A stretch of 64,000 nucleotides of DNA from Actinoplanes sp. NBRC 103695 (GTDB taxonomy: Bacteria; Actinomycetota; Actinomycetes; Mycobacteriales; Micromonosporaceae), in assembly GCF_030269485.1 (NCBI RefSeq), contig NZ_BSTL01000002.1:198341-262340 (forward strand). The letters run 5' to 3'. Of this stretch, positions 18,930-28,250 are shown one piece after another. The position numbers and the translations under genes are program-made. Below the pieces are notes generated by a model that saw nothing but the letters and a program-made list of their open reading frames with translations, was not told where the DNA came from and did no database searches. Each line of letters starts with the position of its first letter. Positions within the stretch are counted from its first letter, which is position 1.

Positions 18930-19745
18930 TCAGCGGGCGTCCATTCCGACCGCGACCTCGCTCGCGTCCCACAGCCGGGCGGCCAGGGCCGGGTCGGTCG
19001 CGTTGCCCGACGCGCGGGCCGGCTTGCCGCGGTAGTAGTAGGCGCCGTCGACGAGCTCGGGCGCGGTGATCAGATGGGCCAGGTCCGCGCCGGCCGCCGC
19101 CGCGCTGCGCAGCCAGGGCGTGAACCGGAAGGCGAGCTTGAGCAGCGGGCCGCCGCCGAAGTTGGACCGGACCACGCCCGGGTGGAAGCTCACGCTCGTG
19201 ATGTCCGGCCAGCGCCGGGCCGCCTCCGACGCGAAGAGGACGTTCGCCGCCTTGCTCGAGCCGTAGACCGGGAAGCCCAGGTAGCGCCCCGCCGGTCCGG
19301 TGAACGACTCCGGGCCGACGCGCGCTCCGCGGTGCGCGTCCGACGCCGTGGTGACGATGCGGCCGCCGCGCAACCGCTCCCGCAGCAGCGTGCTGAGCAG
19401 GAACGGCGCCAGGTGATTGCCCTGGATGGTGGCCTCGAAGCCGTCCTCGGTGATGCGCCGCCTCGGCACCAGCGCGCCCGCGTTGTTCGCCAGAGCATCG
19501 ATCTTCGGGTACGCCGTGAGCAGGCGCTCGGCGAGCTGCCGGACGTCGGCGAGCCGCTCGAAGTCGGCGCGGAACCATGCCGGCTCGCGGCCCTGCCCGG
19601 CCGCCGTGACCCGTTCCACGGCCGCTGCCAGGCGTTTCTCGTCACGACCGACGAGGACCACGTCGTAGCCCAGCGTCGCCAGGTGCTCCGCCGCGGCCAG
19701 GCCGATGCCCGAGCTCGACCCGGTGATCACAATGGTTCTCGTCAT
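18930..19745 (-). CDS. Short-chain dehydrogenase/reductase (retinol dehydrogenase-like)
   Basis: 271 residues. Classical SDR motifs are present: TGSSSGIG for NAD(P), NNAG, the catalytic Ser region TTASDAHRG and YxxxK as YGSSK. The tail [33 protein letters not shown] matches the retinol-dehydrogenase/WWOX-like SDR group common in actinomycetes. A good ribosome binding site (CGGAGG) precedes ATG 19745. The substrate is unknown. Confidence 0.9.
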   Translation of the reverse strand: MTRTIVITGSSSGIGLAAAEHLATLGYDVVLVGRDEKRLAAAVERVTAAGQGREPAWFRADFERLADVRQLAERLLTAYPKIDALANNAGALVPRRRITEDGFEATIQGNHLAPFLLSTLLRERLRGGRIVTTASDAHRGARVGPESFTGPAGRYLGFPVYGSSKAANVLFASEAARRWPDITSVSFHPGVVRSNFGGGPLLKLAFRFTPWLRSAAAAGADLAHLITAPELVDGAYYYRGKPARASGNATDPALAARLWDASEVAVGMDAR

Positions 19746-19808
19746 GGTCTACCTCCGAGGTGCATCCTGGCACCGAACGATCGGCCGCGCAGCCCGGTCC
19801 GTAGCGGA

Positions 19809-21764
19809 ATGAGCACTGTGAGTACCGAGATTATTGTTCCGGAGTCCGTCGAAAGCCCGGTCCGGCCGTACGTCCCCAGTCGCGCGATCAGCCGGTGGCT
19901 GCTCGCCCACCGGGTCCAGCCGGTCGGTCCGGAGTCCGGCGAGGGCGCCCACCAGCAGTCCTGGTGGAAGATCATGTGCCTGACCGGTGTCGACTACTTC
20001 TCGACACTGTCCTACCTGCCGGCCATCGCGGCGCTCGCCGCCGGTGCGCTGTCCCCGCTGGCGACGCTGCTGATCGTGCTGCTCACCCTGGCCGGGATGC
20101 TGCCCATGTACCGGCGGGTGGCGCAGGAGAGCCCGGACGGCCAGGGCTCGGTGGCGATGCTGGAGAAGCTGCTGCCGTTCTGGCGAGGCAAGCTGTTCGT
20201 GCTGGTGCTGCTCGGGTTCGTGGCGACCTCGTGGATCATCACGATCACCCTGTCCGGGGCGGACGCGACCGTGCACATGGCCGAGAACCCGAACCTGCCG
20301 GGCTTCCTGCACGGGCACAACGTACTCATCACGGTCGTCCTGCTCCTGATCCTGGGTTTCGTCTTCCTGCTGGGCTTCACCGAGGCCGTGGTGGTGGCGA
20401 TCCCGCTGGTGGCGATCTTCCTCGGGCTGAACACGGTGGTCACCGTGGTCGGGCTGACGCACGTGCCGGACCACTTCGCCGGCTGGACCGCCGCGCTGAC
20501 ACAGGGGCACGGCGGCTTCTTCGGCGCGTTCGGTCCCGCCGTGCTGGCCTTCCCCGCGCTGGTGCTGGGCCTGTCCGGCTTCGAGACCGGGGTCAGCATG
20601 ATGCCGCTGATCAAAGCGTCCGACAAGGCCGAGCGGATCCGCAACACCCGCAAGCTGCTCACCACCGCCGCGCTGATCATGAGCGTCTACCTGATCCTCA
20701 CCAGCTTCATCACCACCGTGCTGATCCCGGCCGAGGAGTTCCAGCCGGGCGGTGCGGCGAACGGCCGTGCGCTCGCCTATCTGGCGCACCAGATGCTGGG
20801 CGAGGGCTTCGGCACCGTCTACGACATCAGCAGCGTGCTGATCCTCTGGTTCGCGGGCGCCTCGGCGATGGCCGGCCTGATCAACATCGTGCCGCGGTAC
20901 CTGCCCGGCTACGGCATGGCGCCGGAGTGGGCGCGTGCGGTCCGGCCGGTGGTGCTGGTCTACACGGCCATCAGCATCGGCATCACGCTGGTCTTCCAGG
21001 CCGACGTCAACGCGCAGGCCGGCGCCTACGCCACCGGCATCCTGGCGATGATGGTCTCCGGGGCGGTCGCGGTGATGATCTCGGCGATCCGGTCACGGCA
21101 GCGCGGTGCGAGCATCGGCTTCGCGGTGCTCACTCTTGTCCTGGTGTACGCCCTGGGCGACAACATCATCGAGAAGCCGGACGGCATCGCGATCTCCGCC
21201 GTCTTCGTGGCCGGGATCATCGTGGTGTCGCTCATCTCCCGGGTCGCCCGCACCACCGAGCTGCGCGCCGACCGGATCGAGTTCGACGAGCCGGCCCGGC
21301 GGTTCGTCGCCGACTCGATCGTGCACGACGGCGAGCTGAACATCGTCGCCAACCGCCGCCAGGCCGGTGACAAGGCCGAGTACTCCGCGAAGGAGCGCGA
21401 GCAGCGCGGCATGAACCCGGTGCCCAACGTCGCCGACCTGATCTTCCTCGAGGTGGACGTGATCGACCCGTCGGAGTTCAGCGAGACGCTGCACGTCCGC
21501 GGGGTCGAGGTGGACGGTTACCGGGTCCTGCGGGTGCAGAGCCCGGCCGCGCCGAACGCGATCGCCGCGGTGCTGCTGGCGCTGCGCGACGCGACCGGGG
21601 TACGCCCGCGGTGCTACTTCGAGTGGGCCGAGGGCAGCCCGCTGGTCCACCTGTTCCGGTACCTGCTCCTCGGCCGGGGCGACACCGCGCCCGTGGTCCG
21701 CGAGATCATCCGTTCCGCCGAACCGGATCCGGCTCGGCGCCCCGGGATCCACGTCGGAGGCTAG
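19809..21764 (+). CDS. APC superfamily amino acid permease with C-terminal cytosolic domain
   Basis: 651 residues. About 12 membrane helices run between residues 60 and 490, starting [32 protein letters not shown] and including the substrate-region [15 protein letters not shown] soluble C-terminal domain of about 150 residues ([53 protein letters not shown]) follows, as in the actinobacterial group of long APC permeases. The substrate is not evident. The ORF ends convergent with the helicase gene, overlapping it by 4 bases. Confidence 0.88.
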   Translation: MSTVSTEIIVPESVESPVRPYVPSRAISRWLLAHRVQPVGPESGEGAHQQSWWKIMCLTGVDYFSTLSYLPAIAALAAGALSPLATLLIVLLTLAGMLPMYRRVAQESPDGQGSVAMLEKLLPFWRGKLFVLVLLGFVATSWIITITLSGADATVHMAENPNLPGFLHGHNVLITVVLLLILGFVFLLGFTEAVVVAIPLVAIFLGLNTVVTVVGLTHVPDHFAGWTAALTQGHGGFFGAFGPAVLAFPALVLGLSGFETGVSMMPLIKASDKAERIRNTRKLLTTAALIMSVYLILTSFITTVLIPAEEFQPGGAANGRALAYLAHQMLGEGFGTVYDISSVLILWFAGASAMAGLINIVPRYLPGYGMAPEWARAVRPVVLVYTAISIGITLVFQADVNAQAGAYATGILAMMVSGAVAVMISAIRSRQRGASIGFAVLTLVLVYALGDNIIEKPDGIAISAVFVAGIIVVSLISRVARTTELRADRIEFDEPARRFVADSIVHDGELNIVANRRQAGDKAEYSAKEREQRGMNPVPNVADLIFLEVDVIDPSEFSETLHVRGVEVDGYRVLRVQSPAAPNAIAAVLLALRDATGVRPRCYFEWAEGSPLVHLFRYLLLGRGDTAPVVREIIRSAEPDPARRPGIHVGG

Positions 21765-23770
21765 ATCTTCTCGAGAATGGCGAGCCTTCCCGTCGCCCTG
21801 GTCATGGCCACGTAGCGATCGACCGCGGACCAGCGCTCCGGATCGACCAGGACCACCAGGTCGAACTCGAGTCCCTTGGCCAGTTCGGGGGTCAGGTTCC
21901 GGACCCCCGGCCGGTCGGTCGTCGCGCCGATCAGACAGGCCGTGCCCTCGGTGTGCTCGTCGAGGATCGCGTCCAGGTCGGCGTGGACGCCGTGGACGAC
22001 GGGCACGCCGCTGGTGCGGATCGAGGTGGGCACGTTGGCGTCCGGCAGCGCCGCCCGGATCACCGGCTCGGCCTCCGCCATGATCTCGGCCGGCGTCCGG
22101 TAGTTGATGGTCAGCGTGGCCAGCTCGATCCGGCTCAGCCCGATCCGCTCCAGACGCTCCCGCCACGACTCGGCGAACCCGTTGCGGGCCTGGGCGCGGT
22201 CGCCGACGATCGTGAAGCTGCGCGACGGGCAGCGCCGCAGCAGCATCTGCCACTCCGCGTCGGTCAGCTCCTGCGCCTCGTCCACCACGACGTGCGCGAA
22301 CGGGCCGGCCAGCACATCCGGGTCCTGGTGCGGCATGGCGGCCTCGTCCACGAGCACGTCCCGCAGATCCTGCTGGCGCAGCATCGTCATCAGGCCCTCG
22401 CCGTCGTCGAACTCGTTGGACGCGATCAGGTCGTCGAGGACCCGGTCCATGCGCCGGCGCTCGGTCTTCTCCGTCGCCGTCCGGCGGCTGTCCCGCCGGG
22501 CCGCCTCCGCGTCGCCGAGACGCTGTCGCGCGGCGTCCAGCAGCGGCAGGTCGGACAACGTCCAGGCCTTCACATCCGTACGCTGAAGAAGTCGAACTTG
22601 ATCTTTGGTGAGCCAGGGCGCGCACCTGCGCAGGTAGGCCGGCACCGACCAGAGATCGCCGATCAGCTCCGCCGGATCGAGCATCGGCCACGCGCGGTTG
22701 AGGGCGGTGCGCAACTCCCGGCGGTCCGCCTCCTCGTCCATCGCGACCAGCTCTTCCCAGATCTCCTCGCGCGCCTCGTTGTGCGGGGTGCCGGGGGACA
22801 CCGACGCGAACGCCTCGGCCCAGCTTTTCCTCCCCGCGGGCGGCTCCTCGTAGAACCGGACCGCCGTCTCGATCGCCGTCACCATGTCCGCCGACGACTT
22901 CAGGCGGGCCACCTCCGGGCCGGTCTCGGGCCTCGCCGCCGCACCCTCCGGCAGCAGGTCCCGCAGGGTGCAGGTCTGCACGTCCTCCTCGCCGAGGCTG
23001 GGCAGCACGTCCGACACGTACGCCAGGTAGGGCTGATGCGGGCCGACGAACAGCACGCCGCCGTGCCGCTGGCCCAGGCGCGGATCCGAGTAGAGCAGGT
23101 ACGCGGTGCGGTGCAACGCGACGACCGTCTTGCCGGTGCCCGGGCCGCCGTCCACGACCAGCGCGCCACCGGAGCCCGCCCGGATGATGGCGTCCTGGTC
23201 GGCCTGGATGGTGCCGAGGACGTCGCGCATCCTCGGCGAGCGGGTGCTGCCGAGGCTGGCGATGAAGGCGGACTGGTCGTCGAGCGCGGCGGTGCTCTCG
23301 AACCCCTCCGGCGTGAACACCTCGTCCCAGAAGTCGGTGATCCGGCCGCGGGTCCAGCGGTAGCGGCGGCGGCTCACCAGGCCCTGCGGGTTCGCGTGGG
23401 TCGCGGCGAAGAACGGCTCGGCGGCCGGGGAGCGCCAGTCGACCAGCAGGCGGCGGCCGTCCTGGTCGGTCAGGCCGAGCCGCCCGATGTAGACCGTCTC
23501 TTTGCTTCTGTGGATGCGGCCCAGACACAGATCCAGGCTGTAGCGGCGCAACGTCCGCAGCCGGCTGGTGAGCCGTTGGACCTCCTCGTCGCGGTCGACC
23601 GCCTGGCGTCCCTTGCCAGCCGGCGCCTTGCGCTGGGCCTCCAGCCGGGCGGACAGGTCGGTGATCGACTGTTCGATGCTGGCCGCCATCGCCGCGAAGT
23701 GCTTCTCGTCCTGGTCGATCAGCGCCGGATCATCCTTGGCGCCTTTCAGGTCGAACACCGTGGTAAGCAC
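21761..23770 (-). CDS. helR: HelR-type RNA polymerase-recycling helicase (UvrD/HelD superfamily I)
   Basis: 669 residues from GTG 23770, chosen because GGGGG lies 6 bases upstream and the resulting N-terminus ([38 protein letters not shown]) matches HelR. Walker A is [14 protein letters not shown], Walker [15 protein letters not shown], and motif VI is near the C-terminus ([14 protein letters not shown]). HelR proteins displace rifamycins from RNA polymerase and recycle stalled enzyme, giving intrinsic rifamycin tolerance. The inverted repeat at 23818-23838 supports this rather than generic UvrD. In-frame upstream starts (ATG 23803, ATG 23893) would place that repeat in or near the coding region. 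Confidence 0.85.
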   Translation of the reverse strand: MLTTVFDLKGAKDDPALIDQDEKHFAAMAASIEQSITDLSARLEAQRKAPAGKGRQAVDRDEEVQRLTSRLRTLRRYSLDLCLGRIHRSKETVYIGRLGLTDQDGRRLLVDWRSPAAEPFFAATHANPQGLVSRRRYRWTRGRITDFWDEVFTPEGFESTAALDDQSAFIASLGSTRSPRMRDVLGTIQADQDAIIRAGSGGALVVDGGPGTGKTVVALHRTAYLLYSDPRLGQRHGGVLFVGPHQPYLAYVSDVLPSLGEEDVQTCTLRDLLPEGAAARPETGPEVARLKSSADMVTAIETAVRFYEEPPAGRKSWAEAFASVSPGTPHNEAREEIWEELVAMDEEADRRELRTALNRAWPMLDPAELIGDLWSVPAYLRRCAPWLTKDQVRLLQRTDVKAWTLSDLPLLDAARQRLGDAEAARRDSRRTATEKTERRRMDRVLDDLIASNEFDDGEGLMTMLRQQDLRDVLVDEAAMPHQDPDVLAGPFAHVVVDEAQELTDAEWQMLLRRCPSRSFTIVGDRAQARNGFAESWRERLERIGLSRIELATLTINYRTPAEIMAEAEPVIRAALPDANVPTSIRTSGVPVVHGVHADLDAILDEHTEGTACLIGATTDRPGVRNLTPELAKGLEFDLVVLVDPERWSAVDRYVAMTRATGRLAILEKI

Positions 23771-23817
23771 GTAAAACCCCCGTTCTTGGCGTCGATCGAC
23801 CATTCTGCGGCAGGACC

Positions 23818-23838
23818 GGGGTCTTGCGGCAAGACCCC
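23818..23838 (-). promoter_or_regulatory. Rifamycin-associated element-like inverted repeat upstream of helR
   Basis: Perfect 10-bp arms GGGGTCTTGC and GCAAGACCCC flank a central G, 48 bases upstream of the helR start. The core CTTGCGGCAAG matches my memory of the rifamycin-associated element (RAE), which precedes rifamycin-inactivating genes and helR in actinomycetes. Minus-strand promoter-like TTGAAC and TATACC lie just upstream (about 23841-23858). Confidence 0.8.
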
Positions 23839-24260
23839 TGCTCTGGTATACGTTCAAGTTGGCGGGGAGTGACGTGACCTCCCACTCTGCCAACCCCCTT
23901 TCCGGCCTTGCTTTTTTGTCGTACCCGGGTGTTACTCTCTTCCGTAGTTAGAACGTCTGTTCGAATCCTTCGAACGGCCGTACTAGCGATCGGGGATGGA
24001 GATTCGCGGCTCCCGCCCCGGTGCGACGCCCGCGAAGCGTCGCGAGGAGGTTCGGGTTTTCGCGGATCCGGACCCACCTAGGCAGGACCGTCGTCCGCCC
24101 CCACCGACCCCCGGGGGCGGGCGACGGATCCAGCCGGCGCTGTCCGGCCGGGTGTGGTTGTGGGGAAGCTCCCGCACCCGGCCGACGGTCTCTCCGCTGC
24201 GTTTCTTCCTCCGCAGCGCGGCCATCTTCATCGGATGTGACGTGCATTGAGGAGAACGAC
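23839..24260. promoter_or_regulatory. Divergent regulatory region and long 5' leader of the SOS mutasome operon
   Basis: Apart from the sites listed separately, this gap contains the helR promoter on the minus strand and a leader of about 290 bases for the HEPN gene. The leader has a 13-bp GC hairpin (24090-24102 with 24113-24125, one G-U pair) that resembles a terminator without T-run. An open frame at 23996-24250 is proline/arginine-rich and not convincing as a gene. Confidence 0.55.
23949..23975 (+). promoter_or_regulatory. LexA (SOS) box with overlapping palindrome
   Basis: TAGAAC-GTCT-GTTCGA (23949-23964) matches the actinobacterial LexA box (TCGAAC-N4-GTTCGA) with one mismatch. Its right half is reused in a second perfect palindrome, GTTCGAA-TCC-TTCGAAC (23959-23975). 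Together they offer three GAAC/GTTC half-sites upstream of the HEPN-imuA-imuB-dnaE2 genes, as expected for a DNA-damage-inducible mutasome. Confidence 0.82.
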
Positions 24261-24773
24261 ATGGCGAGCAACTCGTCCACCGGGGTGGTGCCCGGCCTGG
24301 CGCACGCGCCGACCGCCGCGGTCCGATCCGCGGACGCGCCCACCGTGCCCGCCCACATGCTGCCCCACCGCACCCCCGCCCAGCTGCTCGCGATAGCGCG
24401 CGGTGGCCTGGCCGAGGCGGCACAGACCGGTCCCGACGGTTTGCGGTACGCCACCGCGCACATGGCCGCCCTGCGCGCCGCCGCCGCCGTTCTCGCCGCC
24501 CGCGCCCGTCCCGCCGCGCCCGGCCGCCGCACCCGGGTGACCAGCGTCTGGTCGCTGCTGGTGCTGGTCGCGCCCGAGTTCAGCGAGTGGGCGGACTACT
24601 TCGCGCTCGGCGCCGGCAAGCGTTCCGCCGCCGAGGCCGGCATCCCGCGCGTGGTCAGCCCGCGCGAGGCCGACGACCTGCTGCGCGCGGCCGAGCAGTT
24701 CGTGGCGGTCGTCGAGACGGCGCTGGGGATCGCCTACCAGCAGCGGTTGCCGGCTGGGCGCCTGGCCGCCTGA
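24261..24773 (+). CDS. SAV_6107 family HEPN domain protein
   Basis: 170 residues, helical. After a variable N-terminus comes LLAIARGGLAEAAQTGPDGLRYATAHMAALRAAAAVLA and SVWSLLVLVAPEFSEWADYFALGAGKRSAAEAGI, characteristic of the HEPN-like protein that opens the ImuA'-ImuB-DnaE2 operon in many actinomycetes. The RBS GAGGAG lies 7 bases before ATG 24261. Its role is unproven; position behind the LexA box suggests an SOS function. HEPN folds often act as RNases or scaffolds, but no RxxxxH catalytic motif is obvious here. Confidence 0.85.
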   Translation: MASNSSTGVVPGLAHAPTAAVRSADAPTVPAHMLPHRTPAQLLAIARGGLAEAAQTGPDGLRYATAHMAALRAAAAVLAARARPAAPGRRTRVTSVWSLLVLVAPEFSEWADYFALGAGKRSAAEAGIPRVVSPREADDLLRAAEQFVAVVETALGIAYQQRLPAGRLAA

Positions 24774-25171
24774 TCCATCTCTTCCAGCCGTCACCGGTCG
24801 TCTCGGCTCCCGGCCCTCGTCCGGTCGTTGCGGCTTCCGGTCGTCGCCCGGCCGTTGCGGCTCCCGGCCCTCGTCCGGCGGTTGTGGCTTCCGACCGTCG
24901 CCCGGCGGCTCCCGGCCGTCGCGGCCACCTTCCCGGCTGTCCCATCCACCTTCCCGGTTGACCCATCCGATTGCGCTGAGGCCGTCCCTTCGGCCGTTCC
25001 GTTCCTTCGACCGCTCCGCCCATCGAGTTTTGAGGCCGTTCCCTTGGCCGCTTCGTCCATCGAGCTGAGATCGTCCCTCGCTGGCCCATCCCATCGAGCT
25101 GGCCATCCGGTCGAGCTGGCCCATTTCGTTGAGCTGACCTATCCCATCGAGCTGAGGAAGAGGCGAGTGCC
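24774..25171. repeat. Degenerate tandem-repeat spacer inside the mutasome operon
   Basis: No gene is seen. The first half alternates CGGCTCCCGGCC and CGTCGCCCGGC-type units of about 30 bases. The second half repeats CATCGAGCTG-like units (near 25055, 25094, 25108, 25125 and 25145) every 14-40 bases. The imuA' start with GAGGAAGAGG as RBS follows directly. Confidence 0.65.
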
Positions 25172-26326
25172 ATGGCGGGACGCCTGATCAAGGGTGCTGC
25201 CGCCCTGTCTGAGCTGGTCCGCCCGGCGAGCGAGACCGACGCGCCCGGCCTGCACCGGATGCTGCCGGTGGCGCCCGAGCTGAGCGCGCTGCTGCCCGGC
25301 CGGGGCCTGCGCCGCGGCAGCACCATCGCGGTCGCCGCCGGCGGTTCCGGCACCGTCTCGCTGATGCTGGCCCTGCTGTCCGCGGCGTCCCGGGCCGGTT
25401 CCTGGTGCGCGGTGATCGGCGTGCCCGACCTGGGCGCCCTGGCCGCCGAGGAGAACGGCATCGCCCTGGACCGCCTGGCCCTGATCCCCAACCCCGGCCC
25501 CGACTGGCCGACCGTTGCCGGCGCCCTCATCGACGGCGTCGACATCGTGGTGACGGCGATCCCCGGCCAGATAGCCCCGCCGATCGCCGCCCGCCTCGTG
25601 GCCCGGGCCCGCCAGCGCGGCAGCGTCCTGATGCCGGTCGGCGCCTGGCCCGGCGCCGATGTCACCCTGCGCGTGACCGCCGGCGCCTGGGAAGGCCTGG
25701 GCCAGGGCCACGGCCGCCTGCGCCGCCGCCGCGTGACGGTTCTGGCCCGCGGCCGGGGCGCGGCCGGCCGCCCGCGCGAACTGACCATGTGGATGCCCGG
25801 CATGTCCGTCCCGCCACCCGTCCCGCCGCTGGTCTCCTCCGGCCCTTCCTCGTTGTCGCCCTCGCCTGCCGTGCCTCCTGGGGCGGAGAGGCCGGGGGAC
25901 GTGGTGGATTTGTCCGTGGATGATGCTGCGGATCTTGAGGTGTCGGATTTGGCGATCCTGTCGCGCTTCGCGCGCCCGGCATCGGCGACGGCATCGGCGT
26001 GCGTGATCGTGCTTTCGCATCCGAGGCGAAGCCGTCCGACGGGCCCGGTGCATGCCCGTCGGCCACGAACCCCATCGGTCGGCACTTCGCGGCCTGCCGC
26101 TCGCCTCCGTCCGATCCGGACTGCTTCGGCCCGGACTGCTTCGGCCCGGACCGCTTCGGCCCGGCCTGCCGTGCCCGTCTGGTGGGAGTTCGTTCCCGCT
26201 CCGATCTCCGCACCCAGCCCTGGCCCCGGTCCCGCACCCGCACCCGCACCCGGTCCCGCTTTTGGTTTTGGTTTCGGTTCTGGCTCCGCTTTTCGGCGAG
26301 AGGCCGGGCGGGGCGGGTGTGAGTGA
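25172..26326 (+). CDS. imuA': ImuA'-like RecA-fold protein of the SOS mutasome
   Basis: 384 residues. The first about 215 form a RecA-like fold (LLPGRGLRRGSTIAVAAGGSGTVSLMLALLSAASRAGSWCAVIGVPDLGALAAEENGIALDRLALIPNPG), with a degenerate Walker A (AAGGSGTVS), as in actinobacterial ImuA'. The rest is low-complexity: a Pro-rich stretch, a triple RTASA repeat and a Pro-Gly-Ala tail. ImuA' bridges ImuB and DnaE2 at lesions. The stop overlaps the imuB start region (GTGAGTGA). Confidence 0.82.
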   Translation: MAGRLIKGAAALSELVRPASETDAPGLHRMLPVAPELSALLPGRGLRRGSTIAVAAGGSGTVSLMLALLSAASRAGSWCAVIGVPDLGALAAEENGIALDRLALIPNPGPDWPTVAGALIDGVDIVVTAIPGQIAPPIAARLVARARQRGSVLMPVGAWPGADVTLRVTAGAWEGLGQGHGRLRRRRVTVLARGRGAAGRPRELTMWMPGMSVPPPVPPLVSSGPSSLSPSPAVPPGAERPGDVVDLSVDDAADLEVSDLAILSRFARPASATASACVIVLSHPRRSRPTGPVHARRPRTPSVGTSRPAARLRPIRTASARTASARTASARPAVPVWWEFVPAPISAPSPGPGPAPAPAPGPAFGFGFGSGSAFRREAGRGGCE

Positions 26327-28238
26327 GGGGGCCGGGGTTCGGACGCTGATGATCTGGTGTCCGGACTGGCCGGTTGTTGCTGCGGAGATCGTTGACGGGG
26401 TGGGCTCGGCGGGGCCGGTGGCGGTGCTTCATGCCAATCGGGTGGTGGCCTGCTCGGAAGCCGCTCGGGCGGACGGGGTGCGGCGGGGGCTGCGGCGGCG
26501 GGAGGCGCAGAGCCGGTGTTCGCGGCTGGTGGTTGTCGAGCACGATGCGGGGCGGGACGCTCGGGCGTTCGAGCCGGTGGTCGCGGCGATCGAAGAGGTC
26601 GCGGTCGGGGTCGAGGTGATCCGGCCGGGGGCCTGTGCGCTGGCAGCCCGGGGGCCGGTGCGGTACTTCGGGGGCGAGGAAGCGGCCGCCGAACGGATCG
26701 TCGAGCAGGTGGCGCAAGCCTGCGAGGTGGAGAGTCAGGCGGGGATCGCCGAAGGGGTCTTCGCCGCGGGGCTGGCGGCGCGGGCGGGGCGGATCGTCGC
26801 GCCGGGGCGTACCCGGGAATTTCTGTCGGGGGTTGCGGTCGAAGCCCTTGACCGTCCGGAGCTGACCGATCTGCTGCGCCGGCTGGGTGTGACGACGCTG
26901 GGGGAGTTCGCCGCGCTGCCGCCCTCGGACGTGCTGACGCGGTTCGGGTTCGACGGTGCGCTGGCTCACCGGCTCGCCGCCGGGTTCGACCATCGGCCGC
27001 TCGCGGTGCGTCGGCCGCCGCCGGATCTGGACGTCTCCGAGACGTACGACGAACCGCTGGAACGCGTGGACGTCGCCGCGTTCGCGGGGCGGGTGCTGGC
27101 CGAACGGCTGCACGACGTCCTCGCCGCGCACGGGCTGGCCTGCACCCGGCTCGGTATCGAGGCGGTCACCGCGGACGGGCAGGAGTTGCACCGGGTCTGG
27201 CGGCACGACGGCACCCTCACCGCGGCCGCGATCGCCGAACGGGTTCGCTGGCAGCTCGACGGCTGGCTCACCGGTGCCCGCCGCGGCGCCACCAACCGGC
27301 CCACCGCCGGCCTGGTCCGGTTGCGCCTGATCCCGGACGGGGTGCTCGTCCACCTCGGTCTGCAACCCGGCCTGTGGGGCGACGCCGGCGCCGAACGGGA
27401 ACGCGCCCACCGCGCCCTCAGTCGCATCCAGGGTCTGCTCGGCCCCGAGGCGGTGATGACCGCGATCCGCACCGGCGGCCGCTCCGCCGACGACCAGATC
27501 AGCCTCATCCCCTGGGGCGACGAACGCACCCCGCCCCGGGCGACCGCCACCCACCGGGACCCCTACCCGGGACTGACCACCATCCCGGTCGCGGCCGTGA
27601 CCCCGGACCCGATCCCGTTCCCGCAGACGGCCCGACTCGCCGTGGTTCCCGACCCGGTCCCGGCGGTTGATCGGCCGGAGGTGGATGTCGTCAGTCCATT
27701 GCGAGAAGGGAAAGAGGCGGAGAGGCCTGCCCTTCGGCTTGTGTCCTCATCGGACGGAAAAGGGCGGTCTGCCTTGTCTCTTCTTCCTACGCCGGATGCG
27801 GTAGACGAAGAAGAAGAGGCGGGAAGCGAGGCGGAGGAAGGCTCGGAGGGCGAGGGCGCGGGGAGTAAGGCGGGGAAGCGGGGGCGGAAGGCGCGGGCTG
27901 CGCCGGTGTTGCCGCCCTGGCCGGGAAGGGTGCCCAAGCCCGCGCCGGCGGTGGTGCTGCTGCGGCCGTCGGGGGCGGTGGTGGTGGATGCGGCGGGGGA
28001 GCCGGTTCGGGTGAGTGCGCGGCTGGAGTTGACCGGCGCGCCGGCCGGGTTGTTGCTGGAGCGGGCTCCGGCCGTGGAGATCGTCGGGTGGGCGGGGCCC
28101 TGGCCGGTGGAGGAACGGTGGTGGGCGGCCGAGGAGATGCGGCGGCGGGCCCGGTTTCAGGTGGCGCTCGCGGACGGGCGGGGCATGCTGCTCTCGCTCG
28201 CCGGTGGGCACTGGGCCGTGGAGGCGATCTATGACTAG
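26319..28238 (+). CDS. imuB: ImuB, catalytically inactive Y-family polymerase
   Basis: 639 residues from GTG 26319, which overlaps the imuA' stop; ATG 26349 (MIWCPDWPVVAAEI) is an alternative. The Y-family order is visible: N-terminal WCPDWPVVAA, palm, HhH thumb (LTDLLRRLGVTTLGEFAALPPSDVLTRFGFDG), then little finger. The catalytic SLDE of Pol IV is absent (VIRPGACALAARGP instead), as expected for ImuB, which serves as an adaptor to the beta clamp and DnaE2. An acidic then basic linker (DEEEEAGSEAEEGSEGEG, KAGKRGRKARA) precedes a C-terminal domain ending GGHWAVEAIYD. Confidence 0.92.
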   Translation: MSEGAGVRTLMIWCPDWPVVAAEIVDGVGSAGPVAVLHANRVVACSEAARADGVRRGLRRREAQSRCSRLVVVEHDAGRDARAFEPVVAAIEEVAVGVEVIRPGACALAARGPVRYFGGEEAAAERIVEQVAQACEVESQAGIAEGVFAAGLAARAGRIVAPGRTREFLSGVAVEALDRPELTDLLRRLGVTTLGEFAALPPSDVLTRFGFDGALAHRLAAGFDHRPLAVRRPPPDLDVSETYDEPLERVDVAAFAGRVLAERLHDVLAAHGLACTRLGIEAVTADGQELHRVWRHDGTLTAAAIAERVRWQLDGWLTGARRGATNRPTAGLVRLRLIPDGVLVHLGLQPGLWGDAGAERERAHRALSRIQGLLGPEAVMTAIRTGGRSADDQISLIPWGDERTPPRATATHRDPYPGLTTIPVAAVTPDPIPFPQTARLAVVPDPVPAVDRPEVDVVSPLREGKEAERPALRLVSSSDGKGRSALSLLPTPDAVDEEEEAGSEAEEGSEGEGAGSKAGKRGRKARAAPVLPPWPGRVPKPAPAVVLLRPSGAVVVDAAGEPVRVSARLELTGAPAGLLLERAPAVEIVGWAGPWPVEERWWAAEEMRRRARFQVALADGRGMLLSLAGGHWAVEAIYD

Positions 28239-28250
28239 GGCGGCGGGCTG

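Noticed and set aside
23951-23975. GTTCGAATCC resembles a tRNA T-loop
   Set aside because: The flanking bases do not form T-arm, anticodon or acceptor stems, and the sequence is explained by the LexA box and its palindrome.
23996-24250. 84-codon frame in the mutasome leader
   Set aside because: Pro/Arg-rich, overlaps a GC hairpin, and no family is seen; probably the 5' leader, though a leader peptide cannot be excluded.
25172-26326. RecA paralogue with full ATPase activity
   Set aside because: The Walker A motif is degenerate (AAGGSGTVS) and the operon context identifies ImuA'.
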